Shown one piece after another: positions 30,898-39,877 of a DNA stretch of 64,000 nucleotides; the first letter of the stretch is position 1; each line of letters starts with the position of its first letter. The stretch is from Ancylobacter polymorphus. GTDB taxonomy: Bacteria > Pseudomonadota > Alphaproteobacteria > Rhizobiales > Xanthobacteraceae. Made by a program: the position numbers and the translations under genes. The stretch is taken from positions 2,866,001 to 2,930,000 of the forward strand of contig NZ_CP083239.1 of NCBI RefSeq assembly GCF_022836935.1. The letters run 5' to 3'. The notes under the pieces were generated by a model, which made no database searches, was not told the DNA's origin, and saw only the letters and a list, made by a program, of their open reading frames with translations.

Positions 30898-31638
30898 TCA
30901 GTGCATCGCCGCGCCGCCATCGACGCTGAGGCACTGGCCGGTAATGAAGGTGGTGGTGCGGCTCGCCAGGAAGAGAACGGCTTGCGCGACCTCTTCCGGG
31001 CGGCCGACGCGGCCGGACGGGTTTCCGGTTTCCAGCCGCTTCAGTTCCTCGCTCAGATTGGCGAAGTCGAGCAGCGGCGTGTCGACAGGCCCAGGCGCGA
31101 TGGCGTTGACGAGAATCTCCGGCGCCAGTTCCCGCGCCCAGGAGCGGGTGAGGGTGAGGACCGCGCCCTTGGTGCCGGCATAGCCGGAGAAGCCGGCGCG
31201 GCCGAGATAGGCGAGTTCCGACGCGATGTTGATGATCCGCCCGCGCACCGGCCCCTCGCCGCTGAAGCGGGAGAGCGCCTCGCGTGCCATCAGCATCGGC
31301 CCGCGTATATTGACCGCCGCCATCCGCTCATAGGTCGCGATATTGAGGCTCGCCAGCGGCGTCTCCTCGCAGATGCCAGCGCAGTTGACGATGACATCGA
31401 GCCCGCGCAGTTCCGCCACCGCCGCCTCCATGCCGCCAATGACCGAGGCTTCGTCCGCCACGTTCACCAGAATGGTCGGCCAGCGGGTCTCGTCGGGTGG
31501 CGGGTGAAGATCGAAGCCGATGACCTTGGCGCCGGCGGCGCACAGTGCATCCGCGCTTGCCCGGCCGATGCCGCTTGCCGCGCCGGTGACGATGACGCGC
31601 AAATCCCGGTGGGGGTGGTCCTTGTGGTGGGCTACCAT
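30898..31638 (-). CDS. SDR family oxidoreductase (second in operon)
   Basis: A 246-residue classical short-chain dehydrogenase. The NAD(P)-binding motif is TGAASGIG, followed by NCAG, the catalytic Ser in IINIAS and the YAGTK form of YxxxK. The Asp in IGFDLH after the second strand favours NAD(H) over NADP(H). It overlaps the stop of the preceding SDR gene by seven bases, with GGAG eight bases before its ATG. Probably oxidises a secondary alcohol in the pathway; the substrate cannot be read. Confidence 0.88.
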   Translation of the reverse strand: MVAHHKDHPHRDLRVIVTGAASGIGRASADALCAAGAKVIGFDLHPPPDETRWPTILVNVADEASVIGGMEAAVAELRGLDVIVNCAGICEETPLASLNIATYERMAAVNIRGPMLMAREALSRFSGEGPVRGRIINIASELAYLGRAGFSGYAGTKGAVLTLTRSWARELAPEILVNAIAPGPVDTPLLDFANLSEELKRLETGNPSGRVGRPEEVAQAVLFLASRTTTFITGQCLSVDGGAAMH

Positions 31639-32390
31639 GGCAATTCTCCGCGATCGACCCCGAGACTCTGGCCGGTGATGTTGGCCGCCAGGTCCGAGGC
31701 GAGGAAGAGATATGTACCCGCCACATCTTCCGGGTCCATGAAGCCCGGCAGAATCTGCGCGGCGACGATTTCCTCCAGCAGCATTTCGGGGGCGAGGCCA
31801 GTGCGCGCGGCCATGGCATGGAGCGAGCGCAGCGAGGCTTCCGTGCGCACCCAGCCGGGGCAGACGGCATTGACGGTGATGCCGCGCGGCCCGAGCTCCT
31901 TGGCCCAGGTCTTGGTGAGGCCGATCACCGCGTGCTTGGAGGCGACATAGGCGCCGAACAGTTGCTCGGCGCCGCGCGACCAGATGGAAGCGGTGTTGAT
32001 GATGCGCCCGCCATGGGCGAGGCGGGGTAGCAAAGCGCGGGTGACGAGAAACGTACCGACGACATTGATCTCCACCACACGGCGGAAAATCGCTTCGTTG
32101 TCGGTGCTCATATCGTCCAGCGGGGTGACGCGCTCCAGCCCGGCATTGTTCACCAGCACGTCGAGATGGGGGATCGCGTCCGCCACCGCTGCCATCTGTT
32201 CCGCCGAGGTGATGTCGGCGCGGTGGCCGCGCGCGCCGATGCGTTCGGCGGCCTCATGGATCGCCTCGTCATCGGCCAGCATATGCAACTGCGCTCCCGC
32301 CGCGGCGAAAGCGCGGGCGATGCCAAGGCCGATGCCACGGCTGGCGCCCGTGACCAGCACGCTGCGGCCGGAAATGCCGTCGAGGCTCAT
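31632..32390 (-). CDS. SDR family oxidoreductase (first in operon)
   Basis: A 252-residue classical SDR with TGASRGIG, NNAG, the Ser of NTASIWS and YVASK, ending in the usual ITGQSLGVDRG. It resembles the 3-hydroxybutyrate-dehydrogenase-like branch. It is the first gene of the five-gene operon and divergent from the LysR gene, 139 bases away. The start is set at MSLDGISG, where SDRs normally begin, instead of the in-frame ATG at 32450; no strong Shine-Dalgarno is visible. Confidence 0.87.
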   Translation of the reverse strand: MSLDGISGRSVLVTGASRGIGLGIARAFAAAGAQLHMLADDEAIHEAAERIGARGHRADITSAEQMAAVADAIPHLDVLVNNAGLERVTPLDDMSTDNEAIFRRVVEINVVGTFLVTRALLPRLAHGGRIINTASIWSRGAEQLFGAYVASKHAVIGLTKTWAKELGPRGITVNAVCPGWVRTEASLRSLHAMAARTGLAPEMLLEEIVAAQILPGFMDPEDVAGTYLFLASDLAANITGQSLGVDRGELPW

Positions 32391-32529
32391 GGGCGGGACC
32401 GGGTGAGGCGGGGGAAGACGGGCACGGTGGGCTCCCTTTGGCCCCGCCATGCTGGCGCATCTTCACATCAGGAGAAATCGGAATTAATGGAAAGATACAT
32501 CGGCAAAGTTCGATGTGAGTGGAGAGCGG

Positions 32530-33441
32530 ATGCGCCGTCTCGACAATATCGACCTGCGGCTGCTGCGCGTCTTCGTCACGCTGGCGGAGAAGGGCGGCTT
32601 CCAAGACGCGCAGATCGCGCTCAACCTGTCGCAATCCACGCTCTCCACCCATCTCGCGGCACTGGAGCGCAAGCTGGGTGGGCAGCTCTGCGAGCGCGGG
32701 CGCGCCGGCTTTCGGCTGACGCCCTTCGGCGAATCGACTCTCGCCGCCGCCAAGCGGCTGTTCGACGACATCGACGCCTTCCACGGCCGCATCGGCCAGG
32801 ACCAGCGCCGGCTGGTGGGGCGGCTGCGGATCGGCATTGTCGATGGCGTCGTCACCAACCCGCAACTCGGCTTGCAGACAGCGCTGTCGCGCTACATGGC
32901 CTATGCGTCCGAGGTGTTCGTCGATCTCGAACTCGGCACGCCGCTGGTGCTGGAGCGGGCCTTGATGGACGGAGCGCGGGACATTGTGGTCGGACCCTTC
33001 TCGCAGAAGGTGCCGGGCCTCACCTATGTGCCGCTCAACCGCGAGGCGCAGGCGCTCTATTGCGGGCGCGCGCACCCGCTCTTCGCGTTGCCGGGCACTG
33101 ACATCATCCATGCCCGCATCGAGGAGGCGCTTTTCTCGGTGCGGCGCTATCGGCACCTCGACGACCTCTACCGGGTCAACCACCCGCGCGCGAGCGGCGC
33201 CATCGTGCAGATGGAGGCGCAGGTGATGATGATCCTCTCCGGCCGGTTCATCGGCTATCTCCCGCGCCATATCGGCGAGGACTGGGTGGCGCGGGGAGAG
33301 ATGCGGGTGCTGCGGCCCGAGGCCTATGGCTTCGAGACCACCCATTTCGCCGCCACGCGGCGGCTCAAGGGTGAGCAGCCGCTGGTCGATGCCTTCGTGC
33401 GCGAATTGAAGGCGCAGGCGGGCGGCGGCGCGGCCGGCTAG
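32530..33441 (+). CDS. LysR-family transcriptional regulator of the adjacent catabolic operon
   Basis: A 303-residue regulator. The N-terminal winged helix is MRRLDNIDLRLLRVFVTLAE...LNLSQSTLSTHLAALERKLG, followed by a periplasmic-binding-protein-like effector domain. It is divergent from the SDR/creatininase/ureohydrolase operon, the classic layout for a LysR activator that responds to a pathway intermediate and binds the shared intergenic region. GbuR next to guanidinobutyrase gbuA in Pseudomonas is a known precedent for LysR control of a ureohydrolase. GGAG at 32521-32524 selects ATG 32530 over the GTG at 32515. A dispersed palindromic repeat begins right at its stop codon. Confidence 0.9.
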   Translation: MRRLDNIDLRLLRVFVTLAEKGGFQDAQIALNLSQSTLSTHLAALERKLGGQLCERGRAGFRLTPFGESTLAAAKRLFDDIDAFHGRIGQDQRRLVGRLRIGIVDGVVTNPQLGLQTALSRYMAYASEVFVDLELGTPLVLERALMDGARDIVVGPFSQKVPGLTYVPLNREAQALYCGRAHPLFALPGTDIIHARIEEALFSVRRYRHLDDLYRVNHPRASGAIVQMEAQVMMILSGRFIGYLPRHIGEDWVARGEMRVLRPEAYGFETTHFAATRRLKGEQPLVDAFVRELKAQAGGGAAG

Positions 33442-33543
33442 AGCGTTTTCGAGCGAAGTGGATACCGGTTCGCGTGAAGAAAACGCGACAAAACAAATAA
33501 TTAGATCATTTCACCGTTTCCGTGAAGCGGTGAAATGATCTAG
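33438..33543 (+). repeat. Dispersed palindromic repeat, copy 1
   Basis: About 106 bases starting CTAGAGCGTTTTCGAGCGAA. It contains a dyad region with GTTCGCGTGAAGAAAACGCG and ends in a perfect 15-bp hairpin (TAGATCATTTCACCG paired with CGGTGAAATGATCTA). A nearly identical copy lies inverted at 53437-53542. It fills the gap between the convergent LysR and kinase-like genes and runs up to the latter's stop codon. Similar short intergenic repeats are known in Rhizobiales; it may act as a bidirectional terminator. Confidence 0.85.
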
Positions 33544-34613
33544 ATGCCGCCGCGCACGCGGTCGCTGAGGTTGCGGCGCTCGCGGACGATGACGGCCAGC
33601 GCCTCATCCTCCTCCGGCCCACGCGGCAGCTGGGAGAGTTGATCGAGCTGGTTGAGGGCGACGAGGCGCAGCAGGTCGTCGCGGACCATGCCGGTCGCAT
33701 CGCGTGGCAGGGCGGGCACGAGCTGGAGATGCTCGGGCGGCAGCAGGTCCGGTAGGCGGGCGGCGAGATGCGCGCGCAGCCCCTCCTCGGTCACGCCCTC
33801 CGCCTCGACGAAGGCATAGAGCCCGAAGGAATGGCCGGCGGTGGGGAAATCGCAGATATGCACGTGGCGCACGCTCGAGACCTCGCCCAGCGCGCTCGCG
33901 ATGCGCGGGCCCTGCTCCATGGCGCGAGGGCCGCGCCCTTCGGTGTCGTGATAGTTCAGCAGGCGGCGGGTAACGAAATTGTAGATTTTCTTGCCCGTCT
34001 TCATCCACACACGGGTGAACAGGCTCTTGCGCGCCAGGATTTTCTTCTCGCGCGCGGTCAATGCCTCCGGGCAGTAGCTACGCTTCTGCTTCAGAAAGTG
34101 GCGGATGTCCTCATAGGCCGCGACACGGAACGCCTTGCTGCGCTTGGAGAATACCATGGCGAGCTGGAAGTCCATCAGGACTGCGCGGCCATCGGCGGCG
34201 TAGAGCCAGTTCTGCGGTTTGGCGAGGTCGTTATGGGCGATGTTGCGCCGGTGTACCTCGCGCAGGCCCTTGCGGGCGGAGGCGAAGAAGGCGCGGTCGC
34301 CGCGCGGACGGGCGATCTGCAGCGGGATGCCGTCGACGAAGCCGCGGACCAGATAACCCTCTTCCAGCGCATACACTGGCACGGTGTGGCCGCTGCCCTC
34401 CGCACGCATGAGCGCGCGCGCCTCGCGGGCGGCGAAGTGGCGGGCGAGCGGCTTCACCCACCATTTCACCTCCGCATAGTTGCGTCGGACCGCCGGGTAG
34501 ACGGTGCCGGCGGCATCGCGCCAGAAGCCGCGCTCGATGGTGGAGAAGGTGTCGCGCTTGAGCACGGTGTCGAGCTCGAACACGCCGCCCTTGGCGGGGA
34601 CCGTGAGGCTCAC
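33540..34613 (-). CDS. Kinase-like protein (LPS/RIO-type fold) with ANL-ligase-like C-terminal domain
   Basis: A 357-residue protein in two parts. Residues 20-165 look like a small atypical kinase: a catalytic-loop analogue [10 protein letters not shown] (His127, Asp129, Asn135) and a metal-loop analogue MDFQ (Asp148), as in heptose/Kdo-kinase-like families. Residues 225-330 resemble the C-terminal domain of acyl/aryl-CoA ligases, with [16 protein letters not shown] near 301. In the ligases the Gly is followed by the catalytic Lys; here it is Met309, so adenylation is unlikely. The start overlaps the trmFO stop by four bases, implying co-translation. The function is not known to me; a phosphotransferase acting on a lipid or small molecule is a guess. 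Confidence 0.7.
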   Translation of the reverse strand: MSLTVPAKGGVFELDTVLKRDTFSTIERGFWRDAAGTVYPAVRRNYAEVKWWVKPLARHFAAREARALMRAEGSGHTVPVYALEEGYLVRGFVDGIPLQIARPRGDRAFFASARKGLREVHRRNIAHNDLAKPQNWLYAADGRAVLMDFQLAMVFSKRSKAFRVAAYEDIRHFLKQKRSYCPEALTAREKKILARKSLFTRVWMKTGKKIYNFVTRRLLNYHDTEGRGPRAMEQGPRIASALGEVSSVRHVHICDFPTAGHSFGLYAFVEAEGVTEEGLRAHLAARLPDLLPPEHLQLVPALPRDATGMVRDDLLRLVALNQLDQLSQLPRGPEEDEALAVIVRERRNLSDRVRGGI

Positions 34614-36043
34614 GCGGCGGCCTCGTTCGGCTCATCCGCGTGGGCCTTGGCCCAGGCGTCCATATCGGCGAGGGCGCGGGCGGCGAGCACCTGCTTCTTG
34701 GCCACCGTCTTCTGCGTGCCGCGCAGGCGGTTGCCTTCGGCGTCGCGAGTGGGGTTGGCGTCGAGCGGCGGGAACAGGCCGAAATTGACGTTCATCGGCT
34801 GGAAGGAGCGTGGGCCCGCTTCCAAGCTCTCGATATGGCCGCCGGTAATGTGGTTGAGGAGGGCGCCATGGGCGGTGGTTGGAGGCGGCAAGACGGGGGC
34901 CTCCCCGCGCTGCTCGGCGCTGGCGAACAGGCCGGCCATCAGCCCCATGGCGGCGCTTTCCACATAGCCCTCGCAGCCGGTGATTTGGCCGGCGAAGCGC
35001 AGGCGCGGCTCGGCCTTCAGCCGTAGCGTGGGGTCGAGGACACGGGGCGAATTGAGATAGGTGTTGCGGTGAAGCCCGCCGAGCCGGGCGAATTCCGCCT
35101 TCTCCAGCCCCGGAATCATGCGGAACAGGCGGGTCTGCTCGCCATGGCGGGTCTTGGTCTGGAAGCCGACCATATTATAGAGCGTGCCCAGCGCGTTATC
35201 CTGCCGCAGCTGGACCACCGCATAGGGCTTTACCGTCGGGTTATGCGCGTTGGTCAGCCCCATCGGCTTCATCGGGCCGTGGCGCAGCGTCTCCGGTCCG
35301 CGCGCGGCCATCACCTCGATCGGCAGGCAGCCGTCGAAATAGGGCGTGTTGGCCTCGAACTCCCGGAAGGGCACGGTGTCGGAGGCGACGAGGGCGGCGA
35401 CGAAGGCCTCGTACTGCTCCTTGTCCATGGGGCAGTTGATGTAGTCGGCGCCGGTGCCGCCGGGCCCCATCTTGTCGTAGCGCGATTGGAACCAGCAGAC
35501 GGTCATGTCTATGGAATCAAAGTGAATTATCGGCGCGATCGCGTCGAAGAAAGCGAGCGCCTGCTCGTCGGCGCGGGCGCGGATCGCTTCCGCCAGGGCC
35601 GGTGAGGTGAGGGGGCCCGTGGCGATGATGACGCTGTCCCAATCCTCCGGCGGCAGGCCGGCGACCTCGCCGCGCTCCACCGTGATCAGCGGATGGGCGG
35701 CGATGGCGGCGGTGACGGCCTCGGCAAAGCCGTCGCGATCGACCGCCAGCGCGCCACCGGCGGGGATCTGGTGACGGTCGGCGCAGCCCATGATGAGCGA
35801 GCCGAGGCGGCGCATCTCGGCATGCAGCACGCCGACGGCATTATTGGAAGAATCGTCTGATCTGAAGGAGTTAGAGCATACGAGCTCGGCCAGGCTGTCG
35901 GTCTTGTGGGCATCGGTGCCGCGCGTCGGGCGCATTTCGTGCAGCACGACAGGGGTGCCGCGACGGGCGAGCTGCCAGGCGGCTTCGCAGCCGGCGAGGC
36001 CGCCGCCGACAATGTGAACCGGGCGCTTTTCGGTGATGCTCAT
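34610..36043 (-). CDS. trmFO: Methylenetetrahydrofolate--tRNA-(uracil-5-)-methyltransferase TrmFO
   Basis: A 477-residue flavoprotein making 5-methyluridine at position 54 of tRNA, using methylene-THF and FAD. The dinucleotide-binding motif [18 protein letters not shown] is at the N-terminus, followed by the family motifs [16 protein letters not shown] and [22 protein letters not shown]. The C-terminal region ends at [11 protein letters not shown] plus a short tail. Length fits. It is the first gene of a two-gene unit with the kinase-like protein. Confidence 0.95.
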   Translation of the reverse strand: MSITEKRPVHIVGGGLAGCEAAWQLARRGTPVVLHEMRPTRGTDAHKTDSLAELVCSNSFRSDDSSNNAVGVLHAEMRRLGSLIMGCADRHQIPAGGALAVDRDGFAEAVTAAIAAHPLITVERGEVAGLPPEDWDSVIIATGPLTSPALAEAIRARADEQALAFFDAIAPIIHFDSIDMTVCWFQSRYDKMGPGGTGADYINCPMDKEQYEAFVAALVASDTVPFREFEANTPYFDGCLPIEVMAARGPETLRHGPMKPMGLTNAHNPTVKPYAVVQLRQDNALGTLYNMVGFQTKTRHGEQTRLFRMIPGLEKAEFARLGGLHRNTYLNSPRVLDPTLRLKAEPRLRFAGQITGCEGYVESAAMGLMAGLFASAEQRGEAPVLPPPTTAHGALLNHITGGHIESLEAGPRSFQPMNVNFGLFPPLDANPTRDAEGNRLRGTQKTVAKKQVLAARALADMDAWAKAHADEPNEAAA

Positions 36044-36094
36044 ATCCTGCCGCTGCTCAACACATCCGCGCGCGGCTTAGCACGGAACGGGGGC

Positions 36095-36128
36095 AAAAAA
36101 GAACGGCCCCGGAAAATTCCGGGGCCGT
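36095..36128 (-). terminator. Rho-independent terminator after the DUF1127 gene
   Basis: Read on the minus strand, ACGGCCCCGGAA, a short loop and TTCCGGGGCCGT precede TTCTTTTTTG. It lies 67 bases beyond the DUF1127 stop and 52 bases before trmFO, isolating the two units. Confidence 0.88.
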
Positions 36129-36194
36129 ACGATCAGTGCAGTGAGGTGGACGATGTGTCCGATTCAGACGCCAGCGTCCGGCCTCAAGGCCGCA

Positions 36195-36356
36195 TCACGC
36201 CGCAGCGGCGGCGCGACGGGCAACGCTGGTGATTTCGCCACGCGACACGTTGATGTCGGCGAGGGTGCGGTCGTCGAGCTGGGAGAGCTCAACGAGAGTG
36301 CGGCGATACGCCTGGTAGCGGCGGATCTGCTTGGCAACGAGGCCCCAAAGCAGCAT
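36195..36356 (-). CDS. DUF1127 small protein
   Basis: A 53-residue basic micro-protein: MLLWGLVAKQIRRYQAYRRT, then ELSQLDDRTLADINVSRGEI and a tail of Ala/Arg. The motif L..LDDR.L.DI..SR.EI is the DUF1127 signature. Such proteins are abundant in alphaproteobacteria and have been linked to RNA turnover and to phosphate or carbon metabolism in rhizobia. An in-frame ATG 12 bases upstream (36368) exists, but the GGAG inside it is ideally placed for ATG 36356. It is monocistronic, with its own terminator. Confidence 0.85.
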   Translation of the reverse strand: MLLWGLVAKQIRRYQAYRRTLVELSQLDDRTLADINVSRGEITSVARRAAAAA

Positions 36357-36558
36357 GTCAGTCTCCATCGGTTGTAGTTACCGGATCGCGGCCTCCGGGC
36401 ATCCCCGGCAGCTGCACGTCCGTTAATCATTCCGTTGCCTAGATATTCGACATCCTGCTTGTTTGGTAGGAAATATACCGCATCCCAGCCCTGCGGGCCG
36501 CGCATGCCACGCTCACAATTCATTCACGATCCGCAAGGTTGGCGAAACCTTGGTGTGA

Positions 36559-36582
36559 ATCAGGCGCCCGTGGGCGCCTGAT
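36559..36582. repeat. Perfect inverted repeat downstream of metY
   Basis: ATCAGGCGCCC and GGGCGCCTGAT around GT form an 11-bp stem 46 bases beyond the metY stop on the minus strand. There is no T-run in that direction, so a Rho-assisted terminator or 3'-end stabilising hairpin is more likely than an intrinsic terminator. Confidence 0.5.
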
Positions 36583-36628
36583 CGAGATCGGCCATCGCGC
36601 GCCCGCCGGCGCCGGTTCGCCGGTGATC

Positions 36629-37921
36629 TCAGGCGTTTGCCAGCGCCTGTTCGAGATCGGCGATGATGTCCGCCGCGTCCTCGATGCCGACCGAGAGGCG
36701 CACCACATCCGGGCCAGCACCGGCCAGCACCTTCTGCTCGTCGGCGAGCTGGCGGTGGGTGGTGGAGGCGGGGTGGATGATGAGCGAGCGGGTGTCGCCA
36801 ATATTGGCGAGGTGCGAGAACAGCTTCACCCCGGACACCAGCGCCACGCCGGCCTCGAAGCCGCCCTTCAGGCCGAAGGTGAACACCGCGCCGGCGCCCT
36901 TGGGCGTGTATTGCTGGGCGAGGTTGTAATAGCGGTCTCCCGGCAGGCCGGGATAGCTGACCCACGACACCTTGGGGTGGTCGGCGAGGAATTTCGCCAC
37001 CGCCAGCGCATTGTCGCAATGGCGCTGGATGCGCAGCGGCAGCGTTTCGATACCGGTGAGCAGCAGGAAGGCGTTGAACGGCGACAGCGCCGGGCCGAGA
37101 TCGCGCAGGCCGAGCACGCGGGCGGCGATGGCGAAGGCGAAATTGCCGAAGGTCTCGCCGATGACCACGCCCTCATATTCCGGGCGCGGCTGGGTGAGGA
37201 AGGGATAGCGCCCCTCGCGCAGCCAGTCGAAGGAGCCGCCATCGACGATGACGCCGCCGATGGAATTGCCATGGCCGCCGAGGAATTTGGTGGCGGAATG
37301 GATGATGATGTCGGCGCCGTGCTCGAACGGACGGATGAGGTAGGGCGTCGCCAGCGTGTTGTCGACGATCAGCGGCACGCCGGCGCGCTTGGCGATCTTC
37401 GATATGGCGGCGATGTCGGTGACGATGCCGCCGGGATTGGCGATGGACTCGATGAAGATCGCCTTGGTGCGCGGGGAGATCGCGCGCTCGAAGGAGGCGA
37501 CATCGTCCGAATCCGCCCAGACGACGTTCCAGCCGAAGCTCTTGAAGGCGTGGTTGAACTGGTTGATCGACCCGCCATAGAGACGGCGCGCGGCGATGAA
37601 CTCGTCGCCGGGGGTCAGCAGCGTCTGGAAGGTGAGCAGCTGCGCGGCATGGCCGGAGGCGACCGCCAGCGCGGCGGTGCCGCCTTCCAGCGCCGCCACG
37701 CGCTCTTCCAGCACCGCATTGGTGGGGTTGCCGATGCGCGTATAGATGTTGCCGAACGCCTTCAGCCCGAACAGCGAGGCGGCGTGGTCGACATCGTCGA
37801 ACACGAAGGAGGTGGTCTGGTAGATCGGCGTCGCGCGCGCCTTGGTGGTCGGGTCGGGGGCGGCGCCGGCATGCACGGCGAGGGTGGCGAAGCCCGGGGC
37901 GGGGGTGGTGGCGTCGGTCAT
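36629..37921 (-). CDS. metY: O-acetylhomoserine sulfhydrylase (aminocarboxypropyltransferase)
   Basis: A 430-residue PLP enzyme of the Cys/Met metabolism family. It makes homocysteine from O-acetylhomoserine and sulfide (direct sulfhydrylation). Motifs: [12 protein letters not shown] near the start, the phosphate loop [30 protein letters not shown] and the Schiff-base Lys in [16 protein letters not shown]. Its length of about 430 residues, with the insertions of the MetY group, distinguishes it from the ~400-residue MetB/MetZ group. The CoA-binding protein gene lies upstream on the same strand, a pairing I recall from many alphaproteobacteria. Confidence 0.93.
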   Translation of the reverse strand: MTDATTPAPGFATLAVHAGAAPDPTTKARATPIYQTTSFVFDDVDHAASLFGLKAFGNIYTRIGNPTNAVLEERVAALEGGTAALAVASGHAAQLLTFQTLLTPGDEFIAARRLYGGSINQFNHAFKSFGWNVVWADSDDVASFERAISPRTKAIFIESIANPGGIVTDIAAISKIAKRAGVPLIVDNTLATPYLIRPFEHGADIIIHSATKFLGGHGNSIGGVIVDGGSFDWLREGRYPFLTQPRPEYEGVVIGETFGNFAFAIAARVLGLRDLGPALSPFNAFLLLTGIETLPLRIQRHCDNALAVAKFLADHPKVSWVSYPGLPGDRYYNLAQQYTPKGAGAVFTFGLKGGFEAGVALVSGVKLFSHLANIGDTRSLIIHPASTTHRQLADEQKVLAGAGPDVVRLSVGIEDAADIIADLEQALANA

Positions 37922-38066
37922 TGGCGTTCTCCTGTCGACGGCTCAGCGGCCGCGCGAGCGGTGCGCGGCGGCGGGCGTCTTGGGAGGCAGTGTCGCGCCT
38001 TGGCTAAAAAACGCAACAGGGCTGGAGAAAGAATTAAACAGCGGAAGTTGGCTGTTGATATTGCGT

Positions 38067-38507
38067 CTAGGCGAGGCGTGGAAGCCGCAGCCGGGGAATC
38101 TCGATGGCGGGGCAGCGGTCCTGAATGACGGCGATGCCCTGCGCCTCGGCGGTGGCGGCGGCGGCATCGTCGCGCACGCCGAGCTGGCTCCAGATCAGCT
38201 GCGGGCGGGGCGAAAGGGCGAGCGATTCCGCTACCACGGCGGCGAGATATTCCGGCGCGCGGAACACGTCCACCATGTCGATCGGCTCCGGTACATCGGC
38301 AAGGCGCGCATAGGTGGGCAGCCCAGCGATGTTGCGCCCGGCCTGGCCGGGATTGATGGCGAACACGGTATAGCCGTGCGCGGCGAGAAAGCGGGCGACG
38401 CCATGGCTCGGGCGGGCCGGATTCGGGCTGGCGCCGACCACGGCGATGGTGCGCACGCGTCCGAGCCAGCCCGCGATGAAGGCGTCGTCATAGGGATCGT
38501 GATTCAC
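38067..38507 (-). CDS. CoA-binding domain protein (YccU-like)
   Basis: A 146-residue single Rossmann-type domain. The phosphate loop is TIAVVGASPNPARPSHGVAR, and further motifs are GYTVFAINPG, IDMVDVFR and LIWSQLGV, all typical of the CoA_binding_2 family. It binds CoA or an acyl-CoA in vitro in homologues; its cellular role is not settled. It precedes metY by 145 bases in the same direction, so a link to acyl-homoserine or thiol metabolism is plausible but unproven. Confidence 0.87.
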   Translation of the reverse strand: MNHDPYDDAFIAGWLGRVRTIAVVGASPNPARPSHGVARFLAAHGYTVFAINPGQAGRNIAGLPTYARLADVPEPIDMVDVFRAPEYLAAVVAESLALSPRPQLIWSQLGVRDDAAAATAEAQGIAVIQDRCPAIEIPRLRLPRLA

Positions 38508-38694
38508 GGGGTCTCCTCAGGCAGATGACGAGGCTTCTATCCGACATATGGTGCGCCGGTGCGGGCACGGGGAGGGGCCGCATGGGCTGTAGAGCGGCGG
38601 GCCGGAGGGCGGATTTCAAGGGGTTAGGATGGGGTATTAAAATACCTAAATCGTAACTCATTGATTTATAAGCAATATATCCGATAAGGTGGGA

Positions 38695-38723
38695 TTGACG
38701 TTGCATGGGCTCTCGTCTAGAAC
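38695..38723 (+). promoter_or_regulatory. Sigma-70-type promoter of rplM-rpsI
   Basis: TTGACG (38695-38700) and TAGAAC (38718-38723) are separated by exactly 17 bases, and the AT-rich stretch just upstream (38635-38690) could act as an UP element. It lies 52 bases before the rplM start. Confidence 0.7.
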
Positions 38724-38775
38724 CCCGCCACGAGAGAGGTGCGGGTACTCCGCGCCCTTGCATATGGATTTTCCC

Positions 38776-39237
38776 ATGAAGACGTTTTCGGCAAAACCCG
38801 CCGATATTGAGAAGAAGTGGGTCGTGATCGACGCCACCGGCCTCGTGGTCGGTCGTCTCGCCACCATCATCGCCACCCGCCTGAAGGGCAAGCACAAGGC
38901 GATCTATACCCCCCACGTCGATTGCGGTGACAACATCGTCGTCATCAACGCCGACAAGGTGGTGCTGACCGGCCGCAAGCGCGACGACAAGGTGTATTAC
39001 CACCACACCGGTTTCCCCGGCGGCATCAAGGAGCGGACTGCGAAGTTCATCCTCGAAGGCCGGTTCCCGGAGCGGGTCGTCGAGAAGGCGGTGGAGCGCA
39101 TGCTGGCGCGCGGCCCGCTCGGCCGCAAGCTGATGGGCAATCTGCGTGTCTACAAGGGCGCCACTCATCCGCATGAGGCCCAGCAGCCGGAGACGCTCGA
39201 TGTCGCCGCGCTCAACCGCAAGAACGTGGGTATCTGA
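38776..39237 (+). CDS. rplM: 50S ribosomal protein L13
   Basis: A 153-residue ribosomal protein that binds 23S rRNA early in large-subunit assembly. It has the family motifs [18 protein letters not shown] and [11 protein letters not shown], and [19 protein letters not shown] near the C-terminus. The frame is open upstream from a GTG, but that region overlaps the promoter; MKTFSAKPA is the usual alphaproteobacterial start. It is followed two bases later by rpsI, the conserved L13-S9 operon. Confidence 0.97.
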   Translation: MKTFSAKPADIEKKWVVIDATGLVVGRLATIIATRLKGKHKAIYTPHVDCGDNIVVINADKVVLTGRKRDDKVYYHHTGFPGGIKERTAKFILEGRFPERVVEKAVERMLARGPLGRKLMGNLRVYKGATHPHEAQQPETLDVAALNRKNVGI

Positions 39238-39239
39238 TC

Positions 39240-39716
39240 ATGGCTGAGCTCATCCAGTCGCTCGACGGGCTCGAAGCCCTGAAGTCCCAGGCCGCCGAGG
39301 CCCCCAAGCATGTCCAGAAGCTGGACAAGCAGGGCCGCGCCTACGCCACCGGCAAGCGCAAGAACGCGGTCGCCCGCGTGTGGGTGCGCCCCGGCACCGG
39401 CAAGATCCTGGTCAATGAGCGCGACGTCGAGGTGTATTTCGCCCGTCCCGTGCTGCGCCTCATCATCCAGCAGCCCTTCGCCACCGCTGCCCGTACCGGC
39501 CAGTATGACGTGGTCTGCACCGTTTCCGGCGGCGGCCTCTCCGGCCAGGCCGGCGCGCTGCGCCACGGCATCTCCCGCGCGCTCACCTATTACGAGCCCG
39601 AACTGCGCGGCCCGCTGAAGAAGGGTGGCTTCCTGACCCGCGACTCGCGCGTGGTCGAGCGCAAGAAGTACGGCAAGGCCAAGGCCCGCCGCAGCTTCCA
39701 GTTCTCCAAGCGCTGA
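39240..39716 (+). CDS. rpsI: 30S ribosomal protein S9
   Basis: A 158-residue small-subunit protein whose C-terminal tail reaches the P site. [39 protein letters not shown] and the basic end [17 protein letters not shown] (which should touch P-site tRNA) are all present. An N-terminal extension of about 30 residues ([20 protein letters not shown]) is typical of rhizobial S9. It overlaps no gene and closes the rplM-rpsI operon. Confidence 0.97.
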   Translation: MAELIQSLDGLEALKSQAAEAPKHVQKLDKQGRAYATGKRKNAVARVWVRPGTGKILVNERDVEVYFARPVLRLIIQQPFATAARTGQYDVVCTVSGGGLSGQAGALRHGISRALTYYEPELRGPLKKGGFLTRDSRVVERKKYGKAKARRSFQFSKR

Positions 39717-39739
39717 TCGGCGCTTCGGCTTCCAATGCG

Positions 39740-39772
39740 AAAGGGCGGGTCCTGCGACCCGCCCTTTTTGTT
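39740..39772 (+). terminator. Rho-independent terminator of rplM-rpsI
   Basis: AAAGGGCGGGTC and GACCCGCCCTTT flank a short loop, followed by TTTGTTTG, starting about 24 bases after the rpsI stop. Confidence 0.9.
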
Positions 39773-39877
39773 TGTCTGCTCGCACTCTGTGCCGGGTGCT
39801 GCCGTACGGCGCCATCGGCACAGCGCAGGCAGGGCAGCGCAGGCGGCGTCGCCGCCCCGCTGTCGGTACTGTGAGGG

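Noticed and set aside
36539..38128. A 529-residue plus-strand frame over metY
   Set aside because: Shadow of metY and the CoA-binding gene; no domain and atypical composition.
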